Assembly (NCBI GenBank): GCA_001051155.2
Contig: JYIP02000002.1
Span: 1,247,583 to 1,311,582 of the forward strand
Direction: 5' to 3'
Source of the DNA: Chrysoporthe austroafricana
Lineage: Eukaryota; Ascomycota; Sordariomycetes; Diaporthales; Cryphonectriaceae
Length of the DNA: 64,000 nt
Below the pieces are notes generated by a model. The model saw nothing but the letters and a program-made list of their open reading frames with translations, was not told where the DNA came from and searched no databases. A program made the translations under genes and the position numbers. Shown here piece after piece: positions 1 through 12,244 of the stretch. The first letter of the stretch is position 1. Each line of letters begins with the position of its first letter.

Positions 1-3000
1 TCGACGCAATAATAGACTTCGTAGTAGTTATGAAACATCAGCACCGTCACAGCTTCTTGAATTGCATCCGTATTGCTCATCTTACTTAGTATCGTTCCAA
101 TGTAGCATGTAAAGCTGCAGTTGTCCTGGACGACAAAATTGCCCTCGGGTCGGAACCCATCGCAGCGGATCAGTAGTCCGGGAGAATCGATCTTGGGGCC
201 GCAGGCCGTGAGGGTTGTTTGGCGACACAATGAGACGTGGGGCAGTGTGTCGAAAGGGCCTGCCTTTGACAACCCGTCTAATAAGCAGACTGGAGTGTGG
301 TTCCCATACTAGTTCCAGGTCGTCCAGTGTCGGGACGCTGGTGAGCAGCGGCGAGCTTGGGGCGCATGGCACCTGGCGCCAGAATGCGGCCGTCTTTTGC
401 TCCGCCTCCACGCTTGGGATCACATTCATATCAAGGTACATGAGCGTGCAGAAACAAATTGTCTCGTCCTTCGCGACGCTCGTCTACGCCGGAGGCAGTT
501 GTGCTCGATGTGGAGGTGTTCGCCATGCTAGGCTCCAGGGTGGGATCCCTCTCCATCTCATTTATATCAAAGGCATCCAAACCCTAAAAGCCAGGGCCAA
601 GACCTATACCGTTATAGCGAACCTATTTGCTCTGAATCAGAAGAGTGAAGGATATCGTCATCCTGGCTACCCCTTCTGTTGATCCCATAGATCGGCAAGT
701 GGCTTACTAGACCTGACTAGTCTTGTAAACAACACCATGAGATCCAGCATCCTCGTGGCAGCTTCAGAAAGGCCTAGATGTGATGACCGCACTCGCACTT
801 GAGTTGACCAAAATCTGTAGGAACGGCTCCAAAGCGTCACAGTTTCAGTTCGCTTTCGCTTTCAGAGTCACAAGGCTACTTCTAAGATAGGTCATTCGGA
901 GAGCGGAATATTGGCGACTACCCAAGGGATTAACATATCTCATCTATGAAAGAATTGAACTTTTATCTTCATATTAATAAGAAGCCATATAGTGAGTCTA
1001 GCAAGGAGTGAGGCACTAAAGATAAACGAAACGGGATAGGAAAGAGAGCAGAGCGCTGCATTGGACAGAGAAACCTGGATAACAAATTACTGGGAGAAGA
1101 GAGGCACGAAGAAATTATTCAAGAACGCGAGTATTTTAGGTAATAAAATAGCCTGCACCAAAAATGAGAACCTTCGTAACTGATGATGATAACTTGTTTC
1201 ATGCTTGTTTGATAGATTGAATATTAATTACCTAAGTAGTAATGTGGTTAGTCGCGTGCCATAGACGTAGCGTCGCTCTCCATGACTTTGTAGAGGAAAG
1301 GAGACCGCAACAATCGTCTTTCAGTCATGTTATAGAACCTTATTTTTGCATTTTTAAACGCGCACCTGACCTTTCATCACGATGAGTTGAACAGAAATGA
1401 GAGAGAAGTATTGTGTCTGAGATTATCATTTCCGTCGGGGTGGCAACCCAGCCGAGCTGGCAATGATAGTGAGCCCCCTTCGTATGAGGCGCACGCGTAT
1501 GATCATCATGGCTGATATACTCAGTCTAGGTAAGCTCACACACGACGGGCATGATTTGTTATTGATGACAAGTGATTATACGATGCGAAACGGGTTTGCA
1601 CGCACGTTGTTCAGGCATTTCTTCCATGCGGCGTGATACAGAAAACGTTAAGCAACTGGGCACAGATTCGAAACAAGACGTCTGGCGGGTTTCATTTGCG
1701 ATACGAGAAGAAAATGGGTTTAATAGACCGAAATCTACACTAAGGTGGTCTTTGCTGCAACACCAAAGGTTCAATGTCACAGTGGTCGAGCCCTGAAAGG
1801 CTGGAGCAGTGTGCGGGACTTGGACTGCCTTCCGGCCGATTAGATAGTATTTTTGTGATAGTACGTCTAAAGCAATTATCAGCTCAAAGTTACTATTCGC
1901 ATGTGCCGGAAAAGCGGTCCACGTAGGATTACGAAGATGGGAATCCCGAGGACTTGATCAACGTTCTGAAACAGCACAGCATTCCCAGTACCGAAATATA
2001 GGAACATGACTGAGATGAGATACAGTACTCCAGTTTAGAGCTCTGAAGGGCTTTGAGAAGGGGTGCGGACGGTATAGTCGACGATAGCGAGAACAGTTGT
2101 AAATATGCAGTTGCCCAATTCACTATCACTATCACACTCCTACTGGTATCCCGACACCGGTGTGATGTAGCTTTACAAGGGGAATAAATAAAGTTTTAGG
2201 CTTCCATGGCTCGGTTTCGGGCCGGGAGCGTTGTGACTCGTTCTTAGCGGTCGATAACGTGAATTCAAGCCTTCAACGCTAGGATTCCGCTTCGGAGATA
2301 TCACCTGAACGGTTCATCGGATACTCAAGTGATACACGGCAGGCGAAATCTAGTTGGCTAGGGAGATCGGCAATTTCAAACCTTGCTCAAGCTGCCGTAC
2401 ACAGGAGGAGGAGCGATTGGACATCCGCCGCGTGGGGACCCGGATCGTCCCCATGTCGAGTAGATGTAGATTTCGGGTGTCAAGCCTTGCACATCTGGAG
2501 TCGGAACCTAACGGATGGCGGACACCCGCGCCATCTACCGTTTATTCTACATTAATCAAACGTGGGCATCCATGGAGGGCTACGAGGCAAGCGAAGCAAA
2601 AGACGGAAAGCCTTGGCAAGTGAGCGTGTAGGATGCGAAGGTCACAGTCCAACACAGAATTTGACCATAAATTGGGTATAACAGTGTACTTGAAAACAAA
2701 TCGACGAGATTAACTTTATGTCTGACATAAACTTGATCGTCAACCGAACACGGGTGATTGTTACGTTGTGAAGGGGTTAATCGCGCGACCACTGGGTTCT
2801 TGTTACCTTTCGCCCTTAGGCGATCACACTATCTAGGTAACGCGGATGAAGACCCTCCTCCCCCCACTAAGCAGAAGACGGCTCCAGCCCTCTCCTCCAT
2901 GAGCAGTCATTGGTGTCCGCTAGTGGAGATGCAGATTCAAGCCATTTAGCGCCCTTGGCAGCGGACTAGACTGTCAAGATTTCGTAACCTAGGTCTGTCG

Positions 3001-5722
3001 ACTGAGGGCAATTGTTGCAGCGTACCCCGGTTGTCGTCCACCCGAGTCACTGAATCATGCAGTCTGTGCTGTGATAGTGTGATCGACTGTTGGGCTTGTG
3101 TGGCCTGTCTAACTGCTTGTAGCCTTTCCGCCGTACCCGTGCGTACCTGCAGCGATCCACGGGGGATCTGCATCACTATGCAGGGAGTGCGGCACTGTAG
3201 ACGAGGGGTCGACGCAGGGGGTTCGACAATCTGGATATCGAGGTGAACTACCAACAATCACCCACGGCAGAAGGTATGCTTGTTAACTAATCCAGACCTC
3301 CCCCCAAGACACATAGTCTAGTATGGTCTCAATGCATCGGAGCTTTTGTCGGTTCAAGTGCGGTCCGAGGAGGATTGACGCTGCATTAGCACTAAAGTGT
3401 GGCTGCTGACCTCCCCGTGCCTTGCTTAGAGGGCGAGTGACAGAAACTAGTAGCATCCAGTGTCTCGAACGGAGTTGCCGACGACCGGATATAGGGGAAG
3501 CAAGTAGCGATATCCCGGGGTGCCATCGACGGAAACACTCTGATCGAGGGTTCGTGTTTCGACCTTAGATCGATTGCCGTCTGGATCATTCATCTTGGCG
3601 TTCGCGTCAATGCGTGTTGAAGGCATGAACTTACTCGCGTATTTAACAAATTCACCTGCGCTCTGCACTGCACTCTGCATACGCTCTGCACGCTAATGTC
3701 GAGGAGCCTCGAATCGGTCCTTGAAGGGCAGGTAATCAGCATTTGGAGCATGGTAAGTGCCACAGATGGGTCTTGTAAAGGCATATTATGGAATAGTGGT
3801 GCGGGAGATTTCCAAGAGGCTGGCAGAAATACCCTCACAGGAATTGCCTTCACACAGGGTCTTGCCGCTACTTGTTGACCGACATTAAGAATACAAAGCT
3901 GAGTCCTTCAACGTACGTATTATGCTAAACGGCGAAGACGACAAGTATCGGTGCCTGCGAATCATGTGATTATCTGCACATATTTATAAGCGAGCTCAGT
4001 CGAAACAACCCTGAAATGGGACTGACCATGGTTGGCCAGAGAATCACTTTGAGTTGAGCCAGGTTGAGATGAAGAAGCCCCGCAGCAGGGCTTTTTGATC
4101 CTTCGGCTAAAGCACCGACCTGCGGATAGTCTTGACCGACATTTCCCCTGGTACAACTACTTCATATGAAGACCAGCCTTCGAATTAAGTTCGAAGGGTC
4201 TCGGAACCGCTATCTTAATATAGAATTGAGCTGTCGAAACTTCCGCGGTGCATGACAGACGACAACTCGGGTTGGTTTCAGTCTGCCACCGGCGTGGTAG
4301 TCCGCGCGGACGCCGTTAGGCAGCCGAGATAACCTCTTCTTAGCCGAAATATTTGAGTGGGTACGAGATACCATCCGGACAGATCTCATGGTATGCACTG
4401 CATAGCACAGCATTTCGTGATGTGCTGATGGGAACTCAGAAGGGAGCGTTAGCTGTGGAGACCGAGCCCCACTTTTGCATGTTATATGGTTGGCCGGCGT
4501 TTGGGGACGACAGTTCAACTCAAATACTAGGGTACATTCAACAAATACTGATACTTTGATCCAATAATGCTTGCAGCATAAGTTTCGCAAAGCACCAGTC
4601 ACCACGCATCCGCGTCTTGCATAGTCTCACACATTACAGTCTGGATCTATTGAACATTCAGCAGCGACCGCACTGCCCTGCGCCGATCAAGATGGTGCGT
4701 GGCCGTACTAACGACATACGGCTCAGGCTCGTTTCAGTCGCCTTCCGAGCAACGCGGCTCGAGGCCCCGAGACCCACATGAGGCTCTTTGACAGATTGCG
4801 GAGGAACGGGGCAAAAACTGACAGGTCTGACGCTTCGGCTAGCCGAACGGCTCCCAGGCGTCGACTGTGCTCGAGGGTCCACATCCCCTACCCGCCATCA
4901 AGCGCCATTTTCGTCGCATAACTCCATGCGTTTGACCTGAGCTTGCTCACGTTTTCTGCAGATCGAGCGTGCCGTACTGTTCCGACCCACGGTCTCGCCG
5001 CACATGAAGCTTGCCACACCCGCTATCTGCCGGCAGCGGTAGTCTAATGCACGGGGCATCACAGCTGGATGTGATTCGCAGGAGGGTCTTGCTGTCGGAG
5101 TAGTTCGTGCAGCCGTGCTAGACGCGTTTGACTACTGCTCCGGGTAGTAAGCCCCTTCCTGCATAAGCATTCATCATGCCGTTGTGCTGCATATATCTAT
5201 GTTTCGTACCCTCTGGGGTGCGTTGCGGTCGCCAAGCGGTCTCATCTGATCTCGACGTGCGGCCGCTGGAATTAGCGCGAAGTTTCGTCTAGTTCGGATC
5301 TGTGATCCGATGGCTCTGCGCTGGATAATGCACCGCCATACGACTACGAATCGATCCCATGACTTCAATGCACGATCTAATGCCACATGGTAGTAGGCTG
5401 CCCTGTCCCTGCATCAGAGGCCGCCATCAACGTAAGGCGTCAAAGATCGTCAACCGCACCATGTCAAGCCACAGAGGTCAAAGTGTCAATGCTAGTTGCA
5501 TTGCACGCTGGTCCGCCAAGAAACAAATGCCGTTTGCCCCTGGTCCGTGCCATATCTATGTAGCCCTTCCCACGACGGACTCCCCTTAGTCTACTATCCT
5601 CCATTTCGGCAAATTTCGTGAGGTCGTTGGCCAAAACTGTGGCTGCTGCTGGCAGTACCACGCCTACTATTGATCAGTGATTTTGTGGTGACAGCACTGC
5701 TGCCGCACAATCTTCCGGATCT
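1..5722. other. Gene-poor 5.7 kb region
   Basis: I see no supportable gene here. The longest open frames are 119-155 codons (82-441 minus, 215-682 plus, 4210-4605 minus). They overlap each other on opposite strands, lack recognisable motifs, and are not bounded by convincing splice sites. Roughly 700-2200 is visibly richer in A/T than the rest. No tRNA, terminal repeats or transposase motifs were recognised. It may be ordinary intergenic DNA or a strongly decayed segment. Confidence 0.5.
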
Positions 5723-8136
5723 ATGGCTCAGCCTGAAGAGCATTCGAGCGATCAAGCTCAAGTCGTCGATGCAGGAGAGGAGTCGTCCGCGACGCCTCCT
5801 CTCAAAGCAAGCGACTCTTCTCCAAATGTCGAGGTGCGGGAGTCCGTGGCCGAGTCGTTGGTGATTCCAAGGGAATCATTATTCGGGCCGCCGCCGCCGC
5901 CACCACCTAAAGACATCAAACCCAATCCTCGGGTTCAGGATAGTAAGGCTTCAACTCAAAAGGCAGAGGAGGTGTCAAGAAGTCATGTCTCAGAAAGGAA
6001 GGATGAAGAGCAGGGTCAATCACGGGTCCAGGGCGAGCCCAGCAGTGTGCCGAAGAGACAGAGCACAGTAACGGCGGCATCAAGCGACATACAGGCACAG
6101 CCCACAGCCTCAACACCAGCACAGAAGTCCAAGGAAGCGAAGAAGAAGACCATGCTTAACCCTCTTGCGATGTCACCGCCGTCACCCGCACCGTCAGTGC
6201 TTCGAGTCCCTCCAGCGGCTATGCCTCGAAGGCCAGCCAGACCATCTTCTCTAAGACTCTCATCACTCACCCCACAAGGGACTCTGGTCACCAGCAGGAT
6301 TGTTCGCCTCAACGCGGATAGACCTGGGACCGCAGATTCTTACTCAACTCAGCCCCATACAGGGTTCACAAGCACAACGAGGGGCACTCGGATCAAATAC
6401 GGGCGAGGAAAGTATGCTACAACTGAGCTGGTCCCACAGCCAAGTGATGACCCACAAGACCCTCTGGTGAGTGCTATCGTGTGATATTCGCAGATACGTT
6501 CGCTCACACTTTGCAGAACTGGCAGACCTGGAGGAAAGAGCTCAGTCTCTATGCACTGCTGGTCACAGTAGCAATGACCTGTGTCATGAAGACGGCTCTG
6601 GTCAGTGTGAACGACATTTTGGCTCAAGACTTGGCTGTGTCCTACATTGCGGTCGCTGCCCTCACAGGGGTGCCCCTCATCATATCATCCGGGGCAGGTG
6701 TGGCGAGTTTGATAGCTTCCCAAATATGGGGCCGGCGACCAGTCTACCTCACATCGATGGTCCTCATATTCATCGGCCTGGTATGGAACACAAAGATAAA
6801 AAGCAGCTATGGCCAGTTCATGGTGGCGAGGATCTTCCAGGGCCTAGGCTGGGGCGCGTTTGATACTGTTGTCCTTGCATCCATCATGGACACCTACTTC
6901 GTAAGCACTTCCATCCTTCAGTATTAAAAGATGCTCAGATGCTGACGCAGGCAACAGGAACACGAGCGCTCTAACAAAATTGCGACCTACCGCATCGTCT
7001 CGGTAGCAACGACATGGGGATCACCTCTGATCGGCGCCGTGACGTCGCAAAACGCCCTCGGCTTCAACCTGCAATTCGAGATCCTGGCCATCTTCCAGGT
7101 TGTGTCCATCCCACTGCTCATCTTCGGCGTTCCGGAAACGATGTACGACCGTATCTCCGCCACAGAGAAGTCCATGTTCTCTCCGGGCTGGAGTCCGAGT
7201 ACCGGGTGGACCTCTCTCGGCCTGAAGAGCAGCAGCCGCTTCCAGCGTCTGCCCGCGTGGGCTCGGGGGCGAGGCATAACGGTAGACAAGGCAGTCCAGT
7301 ATATCAAGGAAGTCGCGCCGCCCAAGTCATATACAGGCCCGACAGCTGGCGCTATCGACATTGCGATGCTGCTGAAGAGGCTGCGTCCGGTGGTCGCGCC
7401 GACGACGATCCTCGCTTTCCTCGCTTCGTTCCTCCCATATTCCCTCCTCTGGGGCTTCTCCTCCTCCCTCTCGGGACTCTTCGCCCGCAACCCATTTCAT
7501 TTGTTTCCCGCAACCGTCGGCTCGCTCCTCGCCGCTCCGTTCATTCTCTCCTCCATCGCAGTGGCCACCTTCTCCCTCTGGCCTGCCTGGTCCAAGACCG
7601 TCACCACCGTTCGGGCGTGGTCGACACACCTGTTCGTCCTTGTTGGCGGCGCCGCGCTGTCCTTCATCGGCATCCTCGGCTTCGGTCTCTATGTCGCGTC
7701 CCGTTCGGGACCAGCCGAGGCGGCAGGTCTTCGCTTCTCTGCTCTTTCTTTCATTCTTGGCCTGTTGGCCGCCGGCGCGTACGTCCTCGACGCCCCCGCC
7801 AGTCCGCTCATCCGTCGCTCGGCGCAGTTCACATCGCCCAACCTCAATATAAACTTGCGCACAGTGGTGGATATGGACGCGGGTGTTACGTTCTGGAGGA
7901 CCTTGTTTGCGGGTGTTTTCGTGATCGGCATCCCAGCATCGGTTGTGACTTCCGTGGAAGGGCTGAAAGTAACAGGCATCGTGGTGTCTGTCATGCAGAT
8001 TTTCATTGCAGGGGCGGTGGGTGCCGTTTGGTATTTGTGGGACGACAATGTGAGGAGGTTGGACGGGAGGGTGCTGGGACTTATTGACTTGAGCTTCGTG
8101 AAGGGGCCAGGCAGTTTCTTTGAGGTTGATGATTGA
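5723..8136 (+). CDS. Major facilitator superfamily transporter with long disordered N-terminus
   Basis: Three exons are predicted: 5723-6466, 6517-6900 and 6958-8136, giving 768 residues. The introns are GT-AG (gtgagt, gtaagc) and phase 0. Exon 1 (248 residues) is wholly hydrophilic, rich in Ser, Pro, Gln and Ala, and has a seven-proline run near residue 55. Membrane segments begin in exon 2, with the MFS loop 2-3 signature (SQIWGRRPVY) after the second segment. I count six segments, then a hydrophilic loop, then six more, as in a 12-helix MFS permease of the plasma membrane or an organelle. The second acceptor at 6957 was chosen because the upstream AG at 6950 breaks the frame. The substrate cannot be read from the sequence. 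The cytosolic extension is unusually long for an MFS protein. Confidence 0.85.
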
Positions 8137-9228
8137 GTAATATCTGGGTCTGTCTTCCGTTGGGTGCAGTACAAACGACTCTTGAGATACCACGGGACTT
8201 GCGATACCATTTTATAATACGATAATGCTCTATTCAATCTGGAAAGACACCTCTTCTTCCTAGGAAATAACATCGAATCGTCAGGGCGAGGCCGATGAGA
8301 AGGCTCGAGCTGAACGTTATATTCATTGAATTTTAACATACGGAGTGATTGATATCTCCATTTGTCCGTCAGCCACTCAGTGCCTATACGTACATGATCA
8401 ACCACGCTTGGACAAAAACGAATTGATTTGCACCTGATTGAGGAGTAGCTAGGTACCTAGGTAAATAAAAGACGGGCCCGTCGAGGAATTTCCCAGACAT
8501 CGACTGAGCTCAATTCAATTGCAACGGCGCGGGGGTTGTCTTTAGGGGATCAAGAGAAACGCGTTTACCCCAGCTTGCATGCAACCTCATTCTGATAGGG
8601 ATGAGTCGATAATCAACCCGAAAGAATGGTTCGAAACATCAGAGCAGTCAGCCAGCCAGATTAGCTCTGCACTTAAATCAATCCTTGTTGGCGCAACATT
8701 CAGTAATTGATTATCATCGTCTGGGGTCGGGGCTGGTGAACATGCGGGGGAACACAGCATGGGGATTTGGAGAAATATGCCCGGGGCCAAGAACGACTGA
8801 GGATTCTAGTGGACTACAAGATCCGTTCAAACAATGATTTTCCGTCAATGATATTGCGCAGTCCTATGCAAGGCCAGCGAGGGGCGTTGGGCCAAGCCTT
8901 TTAGACAAACCAAGAACTGACCCCATCGTCAGATCCCTTCCGCCTTCTCATTACCTCTGCAGCGGCGGGCGCCATTCCACGGTCGGTTCCTGGTAACAGG
9001 AGAGGGACCTTGCATCCAGCAGGGTTTCTCGCTAGCAGGGTCATGAGCGGTCAGAAGCAAGCAGAGATGACCTACACGGTGAAGTGGGCCGTATGTGCCG
9101 CCCCGTAAGTGGTGTAATATGTCCTCCTCCAGGGTCGGCTTCGGGATAGCTACGTCGAACAAGTACTAGAGAATCTGGTCGGATGACCCGGGGTCGACAC
9201 GGAAGCAGCTTAAAAGGGGGGCTTTCAG
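8137..9228. other. Intergenic spacer with palindromic TACCTAGGTA
   Basis: This stretch lies between the MFS gene and the GH28 gene and has no supported gene. A TACCTAGGTA palindrome sits at 8454-8463 within a longer run of ctag/gtac steps. The right part holds the 3' UTR of the MFS gene and the distal promoter of the GH28 gene. Confidence 0.4.
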
Positions 9229-9236
9229 TATATAAG
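9229..9236 (+). promoter_or_regulatory. TATA box of the GH28 gene
   Basis: The octamer TATATAAG lies 105 bp upstream of the GH28 start codon. That is a typical fungal spacing for an inducible, secreted-enzyme promoter. The match is by sequence only. Confidence 0.5.
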
Positions 9237-9333
9237 CCACGAAGGGCGACAACAAGGCCGGTCACAGCTCATGTGAAGAGACGAACCCAACGGGCGGATC
9301 AGACGTGTCACTTGCGCTCAAGCTTCAGCCGTC

Positions 9334-11237
9334 ATGATGTCCCCCAGCATCAAGACACTGCGACCAGCCCTCTTCTCGCTGGTAGCAGCCATCAACATCC
9401 CTCTGGCCCCAGGTACACCTCGCTCCGTCGTCGAGTTCCGAGAGAAGCACCCCTACCAGTCGTCGCATCTCCTGGATCGGGACAGACACGTAGTTACCAT
9501 CCGACCCAGCGTTAACGACACGGACGATGTTTCTGCCGACTTCAAGACCGGCCTCGAGCGGGCGAACCATGGAGGAACGCTTTATCTCCCTGCGAAGCAG
9601 ACCTTTGTCATCGGGCAGCCGCTCGACCTAACCTTCCTGGACGACGTCCACATGCGTCTGGACGGCGAGATTCTCTTTACGAACGACACGAGCCACTGGC
9701 AGAGTGTGGCCTACACGCACCCCTTTCAGAACACCATCATGTTCTGGAAATGGGGCGGCAACAAGGTCAAGATCTACGGCGAGGGCGTGCTGAACGGGAA
9801 CGGGCAGCTCTGGTGGAACGAGTTTGCTGGAAACCAGATCCTGGACTCGGACAATACTTACTTGAGGCCGGTGCTGTTCTATGCCCAGAATGCGACAGAT
9901 TGGGTCATAGAGGGCATTCACTTCAAGGATTCGCCGTGCTGGAATAATTTCATCGTTACTTGTGAGTTCAGCCCGCGTCTCTTGATTAGTTTTCGGCAGA
10001 ACCGCGTAGGAGCAATTGAACCACTAGATGCGAACCTTATTCTGGAGTGAAGAAAGTATTCAAAGAACTAATTTGTGGGTAGCATCGGGGTTTGAGTATA
10101 GGGATGTGGTCGTGACAGCCATATCAAACGTAAGCTGGTTTCTCATATCTCCGAGTCTGCTCAAGATCGTCTTCAATTTTACATGGCCCACAACACATCG
10201 TCAGATTCCGGGCGAATTTGAAAGACTAATGGCCGTACTAAAAGAATGCCTCCGCCGTCGCCGCGAATACTGACTTCTTCGACTCACTCAATCTGGATCA
10301 CCTCACCGTCGAGAGAACTTGGGTGAATAATGGGGATGACTGTTTCGTAAGCCGCCCTTCCTTCCATTTCGAGTCCGCTGTCTCGCGCTTCAAAGAGACT
10401 GCGCGCGAGAGAAGTATATCTCGAAACCCGTAATACAGCTCTAACGCCGAGTAGAGTCCCAAGGCGAATACAACTGATATCTACGTCAACACAATGTACT
10501 GCAATGGTATGTATATACATTTATAAACTTCGTATTACTATACGAGACACTGACATGAAGCGCAACTTAGGCTCGCATGGACAGTCCATGGGCTCGATCG
10601 GCCAGTACTCGGGCGAGCTAGACATCATTGAGAACGTCCACATTGAGAACGTGTGGATGCTGAACGGCCAATTCGGAGGCCGTCTGAAGTCGTGGGCCGG
10701 TCCAGATGCTGGATATGGCTATATCAACAACGTCACATTCAAGAATTTCTACAACGCAAATAACGGGTACTCCGCGTACCTGGACTCTTGCTACTTCAAT
10801 GTAAGCCTCTACATCCCTGGGAGAACGCGTGGCTTGATAGTAGCCGGGGGAGATCAAATACGAGGCTGACCACAACACAGATCAACGCCACCGAATGTGC
10901 CGCCTACCCATCGCAAGTCAACGTCACCAACGTCACTTTCGACAGCTTCTCGGGCTACACCTCCGGGGCGTATGGGCGGGCTGTCGCGTCCCTAACGTGC
11001 AGTTCGAACCCCAACGCGGTGTGCGAGAACATCGTGTTCAAGAACTTCACCGTGACGTCGCCCTGCAGCAACGGAACAGCCGAAGCGGTCGTCATCTGCA
11101 ACAACATCCAGGGAGGTCTGGGCATCCCGTGCGTCAACTCGACGAGTGCAGAGGCTGTGGCTGCACTAGCGGATACTTGCAGTGTTCCGCTGGCGACGCT
11201 GCCGGAGCCCACGCCTTGGGCCCGGCACGGGAGGTGA
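9334..11237 (+). CDS. Glycoside hydrolase family 28 (exo-polygalacturonase or rhamnogalacturonase type), secreted
   Basis: Six exons are predicted: 9334-9961, 10083-10129, 10245-10346, 10455-10506, 10571-10800 and 10881-11237, giving 471 residues. Every junction keeps frame and restores family motifs. A hydrophobic N-terminus (about residues 8-27) looks like a signal peptide. The catalytic elements are NTD at 233-235, the GDD pair at 255-257, GSHGQS at 277-282 with the conserved His279, and RLK at 314-316. Together they define the GH28 right-handed beta-helix. GH28 enzymes hydrolyse galacturonosyl linkages in pectin by inversion, and the Ser-His-Gly context and overall length suggest an exo-acting member. 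Several NxT/NxS sequons are present. The active-site exons are very short (47, 102 and 52 nt). The first of two adjacent ATGs was taken as start. The substrate (polygalacturonan or rhamnogalacturonan) is not decided by the sequence. Confidence 0.9.
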
Positions 11238-11983
11238 GTGATCTAGAATTTCAAGATCAGAACTTATAGACGAGCAAGAAAGAGTGCTTTTGGGTAGAAT
11301 TGTGGTATCGAAAGTCTGTCTATACAATTGAGAGATGGTGACGAGAATACTTCATGCGTGTGAACTTGACAAGTAAATCTGAATCTCCACCTATATAGAC
11401 CTGATGTTTCTAAGCCCGATCATATCTAAAACTTTACATTATTCCAAAGTCGAAAGTCAGTCTCAATTTTGGACGGAATAAAGGTCAGAGATGTCCATAT
11501 CAAACGGGAGTAATATCTTTTAAATACGGCGACCCTTGCTAACAGTCCTGCGTGGCATAACTACATAGTGCATGCGGCGTTGGGATCTTACAAGTGATTT
11601 ATTCACCCCAAAATAATGTTTTTCAACCTTGAAGCGACATACTTGGCAGCAAGTTTGGCTTGTCTCGACGCAAATTTGAGCGGAAGGTTCACGCCCCTAT
11701 ATTGACTCGAGTTTCTGCCCAACACCCACAATAGACGCAGTATGCCACATGTAATCGCGAGAAGTGCATCTGGACGTTTGACGGGAACCCCGAGATGCTC
11801 TTTGTCACGAAAGAACTCTGATACAATTATCCCTTTCCTCCCATCTCGCCTTCCCAGATCGATTCTCTCAGTATACCTTGGACCAGACACCCAACTTTGT
11901 CCTTCCATTAGGTATGGGTATAATTATAGTGAACTTGCACCTTAGTGCGATTTACTCAAGTGGGCCTTTTTCAACCAACAACT
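11238..11983. other. Intergenic spacer
   Basis: This is an AT-rich stretch downstream of the GH28 gene. A 101-codon minus-strand frame (11603-11908) has no recognisable motif or start context. I see no gene in it. Confidence 0.4.
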
Positions 11984-12244
11984 TCAATGCTCCCCACCCC
12001 TCTTGGCCGCCTCCCGTTTATGATCACCAAGCCTGTTCTGGCGACGGTGCCGAATCTCGTCAGCGCAGAGCTTATGGATCATTGTTCCGGCGCCGAAGAT
12101 GAGGGCAAGCCCGACGACAGTGAAGAGAGGTACCAGCTCCGGAGGCGTCCTTCTGATGCTGCTGAGGCGACGGCTGAGGAAGTGTCTCTGCGGGGAGGTA
12201 GAGTCGGTCGCAGCAGATTTCATGAGCGGCCTTGTGGGCAACAT
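11984..12244 (-). CDS. Small B12D/MLRQ-like mitochondrial protein
   Basis: A single exon encodes 86 residues. The start has an excellent context (cccaccATG). The N-terminal half is rich in Arg, Ser and Thr with no acidic cluster, like a mitochondrial presequence. It is followed by a PPELVPLF motif and one membrane segment (about residues 40-57). This is the layout of the B12D/NDUFA4 family, whose members are single-span inner-membrane proteins associated with respiratory complexes. The C-terminal tail is basic and ends about 25 residues after the membrane segment. The family match is by motif and size, so it remains tentative. It could be an unrelated single-span mitochondrial protein. Confidence 0.5.
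   Translation of the reverse strand: MLPTRPLMKSAATDSTSPQRHFLSRRLSSIRRTPPELVPLFTVVGLALIFGAGTMIHKLCADEIRHRRQNRLGDHKREAAKRGGEH

Noticed and set aside
4210..4605. 131-codon minus-strand frame
   Set aside because: It has no motif, no splice partners, and overlaps other unsupported frames in a gene-poor segment.
7014..8193. Long frames on both strands over the MFS gene
   Set aside because: The MFS frame carries twelve membrane segments and a signature motif. The others are Arg/Pro-rich shadows.
8450..8463. TAGGTACCTAGGTA palindrome as a possible element terminus
   Set aside because: There is no partner inverted repeat or target duplication within reach. Short ctag/gtac palindromes are common in fungal spacers.
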